Assembly (NCBI GenBank): GCA_027624955.1
Contig: JAQBTG010000038.1
Coordinates: 1 to 39,093, forward strand
Length of the DNA stretch: 39,093 bases
Reading direction: 5' to 3'
Origin: Pseudomonadota bacterium
GTDB lineage: Bacteria > Pseudomonadota > Alphaproteobacteria > UBA828
Within the stretch, counting starts at the first letter, position 1; each line of letters starts with the position of its first letter. Position numbers and translations under genes: made by a program. This document shows positions 8,381-17,122 of this stretch, piece after piece. Under the pieces are notes generated by a model that was given only the letters and a program-made list of their open reading frames with translations, did no database searches and was not told the origin of the DNA.

Positions 8381-8924
8381 CACAGGTCCCCGCTTCCGTA
8401 AAGTGGTTGATAATTTGCAAGTAGCAACTCGCACTTGTTTTCCGTCATTTCTTGAAAAGAACATGATTAGGTTAATGAATACTTAGGGGAGACGAACAAA
8501 CGGAAGTTCCGGGTATTTTTGCCGCCCTCTAGCCGATAAATGGCGGCGAAAAGCCCAAATTTCACCGTGAGGGCGACGCACCGCGCTCTCGTGTCACACC
8601 AGGTTCAGAGGTGTTTGGCGCGAGGCATCGAATGCCCCCGATGAGTCACGAAGAGGCGAAAACGCCAGCCTGAAAAAAAATCCGTTTAGCTGCTGACAAC
8701 GGACATGAAATTCAGCAAATAATATTTGCGACCTTGATGTGCGCTTACTGTCCGGCTGGGAATGGAGTTCGATCGGCGGTTTGACTTCGCGGTTTAGTCA
8801 AGCTCAGCCAGTGGCTTCATCCGTCGAGAAGTGCCCCCGCTTCATTCAGGCCTGGCCTGGCGAAGCCCTCGGTGAATCACCCGTCGATCGGAGAGACGAG
8901 CGGATTGTCGCCGCAAGAACCACT
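8381..8924. other. Intergenic region upstream of the FecR/TpsB locus
   Basis: These 544 bases lie between the GST stop and the FecR-domain start, so the promoter of the FecR/TpsB locus should be here. I see no credible gene. An inverted repeat, TTGACT (8781-8786) with AGTCAA (8796-8801), could be an operator or a weak hairpin. No sigma-70 hexamer pair stands out. Confidence 0.4.
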
Positions 8925-9542
8925 TCAAGCTTCAAGCTTTTGCGGAGGCCGAGTCTCGGCGAAAGAAGGCCGTGCCGCGTAGAGGTCAGCCCATGCTGTC
9001 AGGCCGGGCCGACCCTCTCGCCATCGCAGGCCCGGATACCACTCCTCCAACAGCACAGCACACGCCAATGTGAGTTGGGGCATATTTAGGTCCCCCTGCA
9101 TGAGCGGGTGATCGATCTCACCTTCCCAAAAGTCAGCAAGCCGGTCCAAGCGCTGGCGCTCATGCTCGATGATCGTTGCCGAACGATCTTCGGGCGCGCG
9201 GCGCAATTCGCGCAGCCAAACGGATGCGCCGTCCATGAGGCTGCGTGCATATTCCTCCAACCGACGATGCGCCATGCCGGCCACGCCCTGGGGCGCATCC
9301 AACATCGGCGCTCCGTCGAGCTGGTCGAGAAAAAAGCACACGGGCTGGGATCCTTCTATCCCAACTCGGCTGTCGCGTGCCAGGTAAGGCACGCGCCCAG
9401 ATGGATTGATTTTGTAATAGGGGCTGTTCGGCGTGCGTGTTTCAGCCATAATTTCTTCAACCCGACTTTCCAGTGATTTTTCCCGGCGGAGCACTCTGGC
9501 CATGCGGGCGTAGGGCGAGAAATCTGTGATATAGAGCAGCAT
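8925..9542 (-). CDS. Glutathione S-transferase family protein
   Basis: The 205-residue length is typical for a soluble GST. The N-terminal thioredoxin-like domain (about 1-80) starts with a strand and the FSPYARMARVLRRE helix, where a serine or tyrosine can activate glutathione. It contains NPSGRVPYL with the cis-proline that binds the glutathione backbone, then a degenerate version of the usual ES motif (IEGSQPVCFFLD). The C-terminal helical domain follows (about 90-200). The substrate cannot be deduced. It is divergent from the flavin oxidoreductase at 9839, with about 300 bases between them. The ribosome-binding site is weak, so the start is taken from the family's usual beginning. Confidence 0.82.
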   Translation of the reverse strand: MLLYITDFSPYARMARVLRREKSLESRVEEIMAETRTPNSPYYKINPSGRVPYLARDSRVGIEGSQPVCFFLDQLDGAPMLDAPQGVAGMAHRRLEEYARSLMDGASVWLRELRRAPEDRSATIIEHERQRLDRLADFWEGEIDHPLMQGDLNMPQLTLACAVLLEEWYPGLRWREGRPGLTAWADLYAARPSFAETRPPQKLEA

Positions 9543-9838
9543 AGGTTTGATCTTGTACTGTTGAGGGGAGCAGCGCTTCAGATTGCGCCGCAGCTACGGC
9601 ATCATAGTTCATGTTGGTTTTCTGTCCGGCAAATTCAAAAATCTCCAGACAACTTTATCGCGAATTCAGACCAGGTTAGCGGAAGTGCGATTGGCACCCG
9701 GCGTGAACAAGATAGAATCTACCGGGGTTGCCGGGGAGCTGATACGGTCCACCATCTTTGCATGCACGGGGCGATCTGTCTCAAGGCCAGTGCATCGCAA
9801 TCGGCCAAAGCCGCGATGAGGGAAAGATATTTGCCACT

Positions 9839-10876
9839 ATGATAGAATTCAGCCTGTTCAACCTTATGGGCTTCCGCGCCCGCGGCGCGGCGGTTAGCGA
9901 TATCCTCGCCGATACTGTCAGTCTGGTGCAGCACGCCGAGGATCGGGGCTTCGATGCCGCGTGGTTTGCCGAGCATCATTTCTCGAATTACTGCATCTGC
10001 CCGTCGCCGCTGTTGATGGTCAGCCATTGCGCCGGCCTCACCTCCCGCATCCACCTGGGCCCTGCCGTTATCGTGGTGCCGCTCTATCAGCCGGTGCGCC
10101 TCCTGGAAGAGATCGGCATGGCTGCCGGGTTGTGTGGCGGGCGGCTACAACTCGGTATCGGCAGCGGTTACCAGCCCTTTGAGTTCGATCGTTTCGGCAT
10201 AGATTTAGATCAATCAAAGAACGAACTGGACGAGTTCATCCACCTCATGGATGAGGCCTATGCCTCTGAGACCTTTACCTTCGACGGGCGCTTCACCAGC
10301 TTGCCCGAGACCAGCATTTCGACCCGCCCGGCGCAGATGCCGCCGATTTGGATTGCCGGTGATTCGGAAGCGACCCACCGCCTTTCCGCCCGGCGAGGCT
10401 ACACACCCATAATCACCGGCCGGGGATCAGGCCCGGACTATCTTGGCGACATGCGTGCCCGCATCGATTCTTCCTACGTCGCCGAGGGATTGTCCGCCAC
10501 CGAACATCCGCTCGGCATCCTGCGTTTTGCCTGTGTGACGGAATCCGCTACTGAAACGGAAGCCTATCTGGAAAACGTGCGCTATCAATTGCGCCTTGCC
10601 GGAGCGCTCCGCAACCGCGGCGAGGCGATGGAGCGCGGCATGATGGCAGAGGCCCCGATTCCCGGCGAATTGAGCCTCGAGGAATTGGCACAGAATCTCC
10701 CGGTTGGCGATTCGGAAACCGTCGCGGCACGGCTTTTAGCCGACATAAAGGCCTCGGGCGCCAGCCATGTGATGCTGAATATCCAGGCTGGCAATTCGAC
10801 CATGGCCCAAGCCCGGCGGACGATCGATGCATTCGAAAGCGACATCCGTCCGGCGATCGAGCGCGCGCTGAACTGA
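9839..10876 (+). CDS. Luciferase-like (LLM) flavin-dependent oxidoreductase
   Basis: This 345-residue cytoplasmic flavoenzyme belongs to the bacterial-luciferase-like TIM-barrel family. It shows the typical AEDRGFDAAWFAEHHF segment, the LGPAVIVVPLYQPVRLLEE region and the GRLQLGIGSGYQPFEF flavin-contact stretch, with a C-terminal region that ends the barrel. The family uses reduced FMN or F420 for monooxygenation or hydride transfer; which applies here is not visible. The ATG at 9839 was preferred because GAGGGAAAG precedes it and the barrel begins there; an upstream ATG at 9758 would add 27 residues without family character. Its stop codon abuts the stop of the convergent SDR gene. Confidence 0.87.
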   Translation: MIEFSLFNLMGFRARGAAVSDILADTVSLVQHAEDRGFDAAWFAEHHFSNYCICPSPLLMVSHCAGLTSRIHLGPAVIVVPLYQPVRLLEEIGMAAGLCGGRLQLGIGSGYQPFEFDRFGIDLDQSKNELDEFIHLMDEAYASETFTFDGRFTSLPETSISTRPAQMPPIWIAGDSEATHRLSARRGYTPIITGRGSGPDYLGDMRARIDSSYVAEGLSATEHPLGILRFACVTESATETEAYLENVRYQLRLAGALRNRGEAMERGMMAEAPIPGELSLEELAQNLPVGDSETVAARLLADIKASGASHVMLNIQAGNSTMAQARRTIDAFESDIRPAIERALN

Positions 10877-11665
10877 TTATCGCGCCGTGGTGCCGCCATC
10901 CACCGGGACGATGGCGCCGGTCACGAACCCAGCGGCCTCAGAAGCGAGATACATGACGAGAGCAGCAACATCCTCGGGTTCGCCGACCCGGCCGATGGGG
11001 ATGTGCTGCTTTAATTTTTCGCGAATTTCTTCCGGTGAAACTTCCTTCACCGCCAAACCCGCATCCATCATCGGCGTGTCGATATCACCGGGGCAAACCG
11101 CGTTGACGCGGATATTATCGCCCGCATGATCCAGCGCCAGAACCTTGGTAAACATCACCAGGGCTCCCTTCGTTGCGCTATAGGCGGCAAGGTTTTCGTA
11201 GCCGATCAGGCCGCATTCCGAGGACATGTTGATAATCGCGCCGCCGCCGCGCTGTTTCATATGGCCAATGGCGGCGCGCGACATGTAAAAAACGGAACTC
11301 ACATTGGTATCGAGCAGCGTCTTCCAGGCCGCGTCCGAGTGGCTCTCGATCTTGCCGTGCAGGACGATACCGGCGTTGTTAAAGAGGATATCGAGACCGC
11401 CTAGGCGGGCGACGGTATCGTCGACCAGGCCTTGGCAAAATTTGGCGTCCGCCACGTCTCCGATGATCAGCTCCGCTGTCCCACCCGCAGCAGCAATCTC
11501 GGCCAACACGGCTTCGCCCCGCGCGCGGTCCCGCCCCGACAGCATTACGCGCGCGCCATGGGCCGCGAATGCCTTGGCTGTTCCTGCGCCGATGCCCGAG
11601 GTGGCGCCGGTCACGAGCACAGCTTTCCCCGCAAAAGCAGTGGGTGAAAATAATTTTGACGTCAT
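10877..11665 (-). CDS. Short-chain dehydrogenase/reductase (SDR)
   Basis: The 262-residue length is that of a classical SDR. The nucleotide-binding motif TGATSGIG lies near residue 20, NNAG near 92, the catalytic serine in INMSSE, and the YSATK active-site Tyr/Lys pair near residue 160. These are followed by the VCPGDIDTPM segment. It should be an NAD(P)-dependent alcohol or keto reductase; the substrate is not readable. AGAGG sits seven bases before the ATG. It may be co-directional with the EamA permease but is separated by about 100 bases, and it converges on the LLM gene with no spacer. Confidence 0.9.
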   Translation of the reverse strand: MTSKLFSPTAFAGKAVLVTGATSGIGAGTAKAFAAHGARVMLSGRDRARGEAVLAEIAAAGGTAELIIGDVADAKFCQGLVDDTVARLGGLDILFNNAGIVLHGKIESHSDAAWKTLLDTNVSSVFYMSRAAIGHMKQRGGGAIINMSSECGLIGYENLAAYSATKGALVMFTKVLALDHAGDNIRVNAVCPGDIDTPMMDAGLAVKEVSPEEIREKLKQHIPIGRVGEPEDVAALVMYLASEAAGFVTGAIVPVDGGTTAR

Positions 11666-11768
11666 GATTTACCTCTTCACACTGTTACAACATCGACAAT
11701 CGAGAATAGGGTAACTTCTGCTACGAGCCTATGGTCGGCGGGGCGGCGGCTCCCGCAAGACCGAGAGG

Positions 11769-12671
11769 CTAAAAGTTGTGCGCCGCAGCTCGGCGTTTTA
11801 GCGCCGCCTCCCGTCGCGCGACATAAATACCGCTGGCAACGATGATTACGGCACCAACCCAGGTCCATAAGTCTGGCAGCTCAGCGAAGATCACGTATCC
11901 GAACAACGCGGCGCCGATCAACTGGCCGTAGTCAAACGGCGCGACGAGCGAGGCTTCACCATGCTCGAAGGCCTTGATTAAGGCAAAATGGGCGAGTGCA
12001 CCGCTCACCCCGATGCCGACGAAAACGAGCAGGTCAGTTAAGTTCGCCGGCGTGATCCAAAAGAACGGCACTGAAATCGTTGAAAGAACGAAGGCAACCA
12101 CCATCGTGTAGGACGCCGTGGTACGTGGATCGTCGAGCCCAGCCAGGCGGCGCGTTTGGACTTGGAAGAGCGCGTAGAGAACCGTCGCGACAACAACCAA
12201 TATAGCGGACCAATGCACATCTCCGCCGGGTCGAATGATGACCAGCGCGCCCATGAAACCGACCGCTACCGCGAGCCAACGGCGCGGGCCCACGCGCTCG
12301 CCGAGCAGAGGAACGGAGAGCGCGACCAACACCAAGGGTGCCATAAGGCCAATTGCCGTGGCGGTGGTGATCGGCAGCCAGGCGAGCGCCAACCAATAGG
12401 TCGCGACGGCAACGAGTTGGACCAGCGAACGGGTGAGTTGGCCACCGAGATCGGCCGTGGTGAAGAGCTTCACCATGCCTCGTTTCGGCGCAAAGACGGC
12501 GAGGAGAAGGGCCATGTGGACCACGCTCCTGAACCAGATGACCTGGACCAAATGATAGTCCGTCGCGAGAAATTTCGCCGCTGCGTTTGACAAGGGAAAC
12601 AACAGCACGGCGGCGAAGCACATGCTGAGGATGGCGAAGAGCGGGCGCCCCGGGTGGCTGGGCTGGCTCAT
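11769..12671 (-). CDS. EamA-family drug/metabolite transporter
   Basis: A 300-residue inner-membrane permease with about ten hydrophobic helices arranged as two EamA repeats, ending in a short basic tail (ARREAALKRRA). The first repeat holds the conserved VQVIWFRSVVHM region and the second the FALIKAFEHGEASLVAPFDYGQLIGAALFGY stretch in separated form, both typical of the RhaT/EamA superfamily. These carriers usually export or import small metabolites with proton exchange; the substrate is unknown. It lies upstream of the SDR gene on the same strand, leaving a loose pair at best. Confidence 0.88.
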   Translation of the reverse strand: MSQPSHPGRPLFAILSMCFAAVLLFPLSNAAAKFLATDYHLVQVIWFRSVVHMALLLAVFAPKRGMVKLFTTADLGGQLTRSLVQLVAVATYWLALAWLPITTATAIGLMAPLVLVALSVPLLGERVGPRRWLAVAVGFMGALVIIRPGGDVHWSAILVVVATVLYALFQVQTRRLAGLDDPRTTASYTMVVAFVLSTISVPFFWITPANLTDLLVFVGIGVSGALAHFALIKAFEHGEASLVAPFDYGQLIGAALFGYVIFAELPDLWTWVGAVIIVASGIYVARREAALKRRAAAHNF

Positions 12672-13050
12672 CGCTTAGCGCAATACCGATTGCGACGGGC
12701 GACGTAAACCGCATGTTGGCGTGGGCTCTCGGCGGAAAGACCTAATCCTGCCGACGACCCACTGCTGCCATAATAAGTGCTTCATCCAGCCAAATTCTTG
12801 CGGGTCATGGGCACATGCTCCGCGCACCAAAGCAGCTCGCTCTCGACTAGATAATTCGGCACTTAAAAAACACCCCTCGCCCGTGCGTCCTCTATAACGT
12901 ATTCCAATTGTCTCGCCAGCGTGCCGAACAAACAGGCAAGGTACATATCAGAGACTTCCGGAAGAAGGCTTCGCAGTCTTCACATAGTTAAGAGGAAACC
13001 GTTTAACAAAGCAGTTACACCGGCCCGCCCTTCAGCGAGTCTGCAGCTCG
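12672..13050. other. Intergenic region without a supported gene
   Basis: This 379-base stretch lies between the amidase stop and the EamA permease start. Short open frames exist but have neither a ribosome-binding site nor family character. It should hold the EamA promoter and perhaps the amidase transcript end. No clear terminator hairpin was found. Confidence 0.4.
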
Positions 13051-14400
13051 TCATGCAGCCATTTTTGGTCGCAAGCGGTGAAACTCGGTGCGCGACTGGT
13101 AGGCGACGCCTGCCCGGAAAAGAAGCGGCTCGTTAAACCATTCCCCAACCAGCTGCATGCCGATCGGCATGCCTTCGGAATTGAACCCGCATGGGACGCT
13201 CAAACAGGGTAGGCCGGCATAGCCGAGTGCGGTGTTGTTGCGGCTGATATTGTGCGTGGCCTTGACCATATCGGCAGCGTCAGAGATCAGCGGCGCGACC
13301 ACCGGGCAGGTCGGCACAAGTACCATGTCGACATTCTTGAAAACACTCTTCATCTGGTATTTCCAATTCACTTGGATCCGCAGCGCGTGGGCATAGTCAG
13401 TCCCGCTGGTTGTCTCTCCGAGACGCAACCGACGCAGAACTTCGGCGCCGATTTTGTCGGCGTGATTGGCCATCTCATCCCTGTGCAAATCGGCCATGTC
13501 CGTTGCGAGCAACACCGTCATGGTGGCGACACGGGCTTCTTCCGCACCGTCGAAATCCATATCGACGAGTTCGGCGCCAAGACTTTCCAGCACCCTTGCC
13601 GCGTCCATCACGCGCTCGCCAATCTCGGGCTCAAGATCCTCGAAATAAAACGTTCTCGGAATGCCGATGCGCACGCCTTCGATCCCGTCCCTGAGTGTCG
13701 GAAGAAAGTTTTGAATCGGATGGTCAATCGATCCGACATCTTCTGGGTCGTGCCCGGCAATCGCCGCATAGCCACGCGCGACGTCAGACACGTTGTAAGC
13801 CAGCATGCCGATCGTGTCGGCATGGATGCTGAGGGCCAGGGCATTGGTGTTTGGTACGGCGCCGACCGTTGGACGAATTCCGGCGACACCGCAAAGCGCG
13901 GCAGGGTTGCGCACGGAGCCGCCGGTGTCCGAACCGAACGCGATGCGGCACATGCCAACCGCAGCAGCAGCACCCGAGCCCCCACTGGAGCCACCGGAAA
14001 CACGCCGCGGATCCCATGGATTCAAGCAGCTCCCGTAATGGGCATTTTCGGTAGTTGCCCCATAGCAGAACTCTGGAAGGTTGGTCTTGCCAAGAAACGC
14101 AGGGCCGCATTTTCGCGCCCGCGCGACGACCTCTGAGTCCGAGTTTGAGATATTGTCTCGGTAGAGATCCGTTCCGAAGGTTGTGCGCGTGCCGGTGACG
14201 TTCAGACAATCCTTCACCAGCATCGGGACACCGTGCAAAATTCCGAGCCAGTCACCATCATCTGCCGCAGCGTCCGCCGCATGGGCTTGCTCCAGCGCCA
14301 TATCGGCAGTCACCGTCAAGACTGCGTTTACTTTGGGGTTTAGTCGCTCAATGACGTCAAGATAGTGCTCGGTTTCACGCACTGATGTGCCAGATGCCAT
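13051..14400 (-). CDS. Amidase-signature family amidohydrolase
   Basis: This 449-residue enzyme belongs to the amidase signature family (GatA/AmiA-like). The Ser-cisSer-Lys triad is visible: Lys in MLVKDCLN, the cis-Ser in SGGSSGGSGAAAA, and the nucleophile Ser in GSDTGGSVRNPA. It should hydrolyse a carboxamide to acid and ammonia; the substrate is not readable, and no gatB/gatC neighbour suggests a role in tRNA amidation. The ATG at 14400 has AGGAGA eight bases upstream. This start leaves out part of the N-terminal helix that most members have, so the protein is slightly short. The open frame continues to 14676 but that portion lacks family character. Confidence 0.9.
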   Translation of the reverse strand: MASGTSVRETEHYLDVIERLNPKVNAVLTVTADMALEQAHAADAAADDGDWLGILHGVPMLVKDCLNVTGTRTTFGTDLYRDNISNSDSEVVARARKCGPAFLGKTNLPEFCYGATTENAHYGSCLNPWDPRRVSGGSSGGSGAAAAVGMCRIAFGSDTGGSVRNPAALCGVAGIRPTVGAVPNTNALALSIHADTIGMLAYNVSDVARGYAAIAGHDPEDVGSIDHPIQNFLPTLRDGIEGVRIGIPRTFYFEDLEPEIGERVMDAARVLESLGAELVDMDFDGAEEARVATMTVLLATDMADLHRDEMANHADKIGAEVLRRLRLGETTSGTDYAHALRIQVNWKYQMKSVFKNVDMVLVPTCPVVAPLISDAADMVKATHNISRNNTALGYAGLPCLSVPCGFNSEGMPIGMQLVGEWFNEPLLFRAGVAYQSRTEFHRLRPKMAA

Positions 14401-14992
14401 TTTCTTTCTCCTTGGAGTCCATGACGTCAGATTTTGTGCCGGGCACGACGTCGCCGATAAAGCGATGTTCCCCAGATGAGGACTAGAGTAAGGAGAAAAA
14501 TAGTAATTCGGATTGCGTAGCGAGGCAATGTTGAGGGCGGAGCGCGGCCAAACCGAAGTGGCGACCATGAACTTGTTTATCGCGTTGGTGCCACACGACA
14601 ATGCGCGGTCCCTTGCCGAAAGCAAATTTCCAAAAAACTTTACCGCGCGTACGATGTTGCGCGTGAGTTTCGTCACAACGGTCTTGCTGTTCCATCAGCC
14701 TACGATTTTTTTTCGTTCGGCACACGCGGACCGTACACATTTAGCGAGCGCCGCGGGTAAGGGAATGATCGGTGAAAACACGAAAACGGCACGAGGCGTC
14801 ACCAAGGTAGCGGGTATCCGACGAAGTTAAATGCCCGCTACGGGTCAGGAGCCGTCGGAGTCGGCCGGCCTTTATGGTGTTTATTGATCTAGCTCAATGG
14901 CGCGTGCCGTGCTTTGCTTCTATTGTTTTTACCAACCGGATCTCAATTTGCGTTGCGCATCGAACTCTGGGTGCCAGCGATGGAGGAATATC
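14401..14992. other. Divergent intergenic region with an FNR-like box
   Basis: About 590 bases separate the amidase start from the 76-residue gene. Apart from the FNR/FixK-like palindrome at 14884-14897 I see no supported element. A plus-strand open frame at 14513-14830 has no recognisable features and is not called. Confidence 0.5.
14884..14897 (+). promoter_or_regulatory. FNR/FixK-type binding site
   Basis: TTGATCTAGCTCAA matches the FNR/FnrL/FixK consensus TTGATNNNNATCAA at nine of ten defined positions and keeps both TTGA/TCAA half-sites. It is 96 bases upstream of the 76-residue gene that precedes the adenylate cyclase, a distance that would allow activation. This is a match by eye; no promoter hexamers were confirmed. 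Confidence 0.55.
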
Positions 14993-15223
14993 ATGACGCC
15001 GGACGAGGCTCACGCGTTGGCCGGAGAATATGGTCTCGAATTTCACTTCGATTCTGGTGGGCAAAGCTGGGCCCTCGGCCCGCCGGGACAAAACAAACGC
15101 AACGATCGAGTGTGGATTGCGCCCCATGTGTTGCGCGGCCTTTCGGCCGGCCAATTTGTACAGCACTACATTAACGAGGTTCTAGGTCGCGCTGGAGGGG
15201 GCGACGCGGACGAGGAGGACTGA
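14993..15223 (+). CDS. Small conserved-looking protein of unknown function
   Basis: I do not recognise this 76-residue soluble protein. It starts MTPDEAHALAGEYGL, has a central segment with RVWIAPHVLRGLSAGQF and ends in an acidic tail (DADEED). GGAGGAA five bases before the ATG makes this a strong start; a frame open from 14897 lacks such a signal. No membrane segment or cysteine motif is present. It lies 27 bases upstream of the adenylate cyclase gene on the same strand, so the two are probably one transcript. A role with the cyclase is inferred only from position. Confidence 0.7.
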   Translation: MTPDEAHALAGEYGLEFHFDSGGQSWALGPPGQNKRNDRVWIAPHVLRGLSAGQFVQHYINEVLGRAGGGDADEED

Positions 15224-15250
15224 GTGCGCGCCTCCGACGCCTCATAACGC

Positions 15251-17089
15251 ATGACCCAGCCCGACATTCCCGTGAAGCTTGCGCGCCAGCGCCAGGGGGT
15301 CCCCATCTTGGTGGCGCTGGTGAGTACTTTCGGCCTGCTCATGCTGATCGCGGTCGTACTCGTTTTCATTGCTGGCTATGAGGTCGCGCGGCGCAACACC
15401 ACCGAACTGATACGCGAAAAATCGGATATGCTAATCGCATCGGTTATCGCTCAGAACCGCAGTCATCTCGAGCCGGCGCGTGCGCAGCTCGAATATCTCG
15501 CCGACCTGGTCGCGACCGGCGCGCTTGTGCCTGAGAACCGCGGGGCGTTCGGCGAGGCTCTGCGCGCCTCTCTTGCGGCGGTGCCGCAGGTCTCGGTTGT
15601 GGCGTTCCTAAATTCGGACCTGGAGGTCCTGCGCGCTTTCCGCAATCGGCCTGACCGACCTGTGACGATCGACGACTGGAGCGGCGACGCTTCGGTGAAG
15701 GATACCTTGGCTGAGGTTGCCGGCGCAGATGGCGCTTATTGGGGCGAGCTGTTCGTTGCCGAGGACCTCGGCGCGACGTTCATCAACGTCCGCATGCCGG
15801 TTCGCCGAGACGGGCGTTTTCTCGGAGCGCTGATCGCCGGGGTTTCCATCGAAGCGCTGTCGTCTCTTCTGGCTTCTCCCGCCGAAGGGCAAGCGGGACG
15901 CACCTTTGTTCTTTATGGGCCGGACCAAGTGCTTGCGCATCCCCTGCTGCTGCATGGCTATGAGGCGGCCAGCGATGCACAGCCACTGCCTCAGCTTGCC
16001 GAATTTTCCGACCCGGTGCTTCAAGCATTGTGGGATCCAGCGCACGAGATACCGCTCGTCGCGGGTCTCTCCCTAGGCGGCGATGTCCGTGCTCTGGAAG
16101 TCGATGGCAAATCCTATGTGGTGTTGCTCCGTCGCGTGGAGGGCTTTGGCGGACAACCTTGGCTTGTCGGCGTCTATCAGGATCTCGAGGCGATCACCGC
16201 ACAATTCGAGCGCCTCGGCCTGATTCCGCTGATCTCGCTTGGCGTTCTCGCGTTGGCCCTCCTGCTCGCCTTTTTCCTCGCGCGCAGCATGAGCCCGTCG
16301 GTGCGTCAGCTCGCCCAGGCGGCCCAACATGTGCGCACGCTCGATCTAGAACACGCGCCCACGCTCCGCCGCGGCCCGTACCGCGAGCTAAACCAGGCGG
16401 CGGATGCCTACAATGCCATGGTGACGGGCTTGCGCGCCTTCCAGACCTATGTGCCACGTCTTTTGGTCAAGCGCCTCATGGCGGAGGGCGCGCCGGCCGC
16501 CATCGTCTCGGAAGAGCGCGAGGTTACCGTGATTTTTACCGACATTACGGGCTTTACCGCGTTCGCCGAAGACATGACGGCGACCGACGTGGCTAATTTT
16601 CTCAATGCGCATTTCACCCTACTTGACCGCTGTGTCGAGGCCGAGGGCGGCACGGTCGACAAATATATCGGCGATTCCTTGATGGCGTTCTGGGGCGCGC
16701 CCGAGCGACAGAGCGACCACGCCGAGCGCGCCTGCCGTGCTGCCCTGGCCATCGCCCGCGCCATTCGCGCGGACAATGAGCGCCGCATCGCGGAGGGTCT
16801 GGTGCCAACACGCGTACGAGTCGGCATCCACAGCGGGCCGGCGCTGGTTGGCAATATCGGCGCACCGGGCCGCATCAACTACACCATCATCGGAGATTCG
16901 GTGAACACCGCAGAGCGGCTGGAGGCTTTTGCGCGCGATGTGCCACCGCTGGAGGCCCGTGTAATCGTTCTCTTGAGCGGCGAGACAGCGGCGCGCCTCG
17001 CACCGGAATTCGCTTTGGAGCGGCTCGGCAAATTCCTCCCTCCCGGCCGTCACGGGCGCATCGAAGTGTTTCGCCTAAAGAGCGACTAG
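15251..17089 (+). CDS. Membrane-bound class III adenylate cyclase
   Basis: This 612-residue receptor-type cyclase makes cAMP. A helix at about 18-42 and another at about 324-345 bracket a periplasmic sensor domain of the Cache/CHASE kind (about 44-320). A HAMP-like linker (about 346-400) leads to the class III catalytic domain (about 422-590). Metal-binding aspartates D431 (FTDITGF) and D475 (KYIGD), adenine-selective K471 and T545, and transition-state residues N552 and R556 (VNTAERLE) are all present, so it should be active and ATP-specific. It follows the 76-residue gene by 27 bases and converges on the amidohydrolase gene. The sensed signal is unknown. Confidence 0.92.
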   Translation: MTQPDIPVKLARQRQGVPILVALVSTFGLLMLIAVVLVFIAGYEVARRNTTELIREKSDMLIASVIAQNRSHLEPARAQLEYLADLVATGALVPENRGAFGEALRASLAAVPQVSVVAFLNSDLEVLRAFRNRPDRPVTIDDWSGDASVKDTLAEVAGADGAYWGELFVAEDLGATFINVRMPVRRDGRFLGALIAGVSIEALSSLLASPAEGQAGRTFVLYGPDQVLAHPLLLHGYEAASDAQPLPQLAEFSDPVLQALWDPAHEIPLVAGLSLGGDVRALEVDGKSYVVLLRRVEGFGGQPWLVGVYQDLEAITAQFERLGLIPLISLGVLALALLLAFFLARSMSPSVRQLAQAAQHVRTLDLEHAPTLRRGPYRELNQAADAYNAMVTGLRAFQTYVPRLLVKRLMAEGAPAAIVSEEREVTVIFTDITGFTAFAEDMTATDVANFLNAHFTLLDRCVEAEGGTVDKYIGDSLMAFWGAPERQSDHAERACRAALAIARAIRADNERRIAEGLVPTRVRVGIHSGPALVGNIGAPGRINYTIIGDSVNTAERLEAFARDVPPLEARVIVLLSGETAARLAPEFALERLGKFLPPGRHGRIEVFRLKSD

Positions 17090-17122
17090 GGAGAGATGCG
17101 CGCGGCCGAGCTTCAACCCACT

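Noticed and set aside
8781-8801. Inverted repeat TTGACT...AGTCAA as a terminator or FNR site
   Set aside because: The spacer is nine bases, not the six of an FNR site, and no T-run follows; it is kept only as a note in the intergenic entry.
12921-13136. 71-codon plus-strand frame overlapping the amidase 3' end
   Set aside because: No signal for translation and no recognisable sequence; it overlaps a clear gene.
13252-14136. 294-codon plus-strand frame opposite the amidase
   Set aside because: His/Arg/Gly-rich antisense translation; the amidase on the other strand has its complete catalytic triad.
14513-14830. 105-codon plus-strand frame between the amidase and the 76-residue gene
   Set aside because: No ribosome-binding site and no family character; it overlaps the probable amidase promoter.
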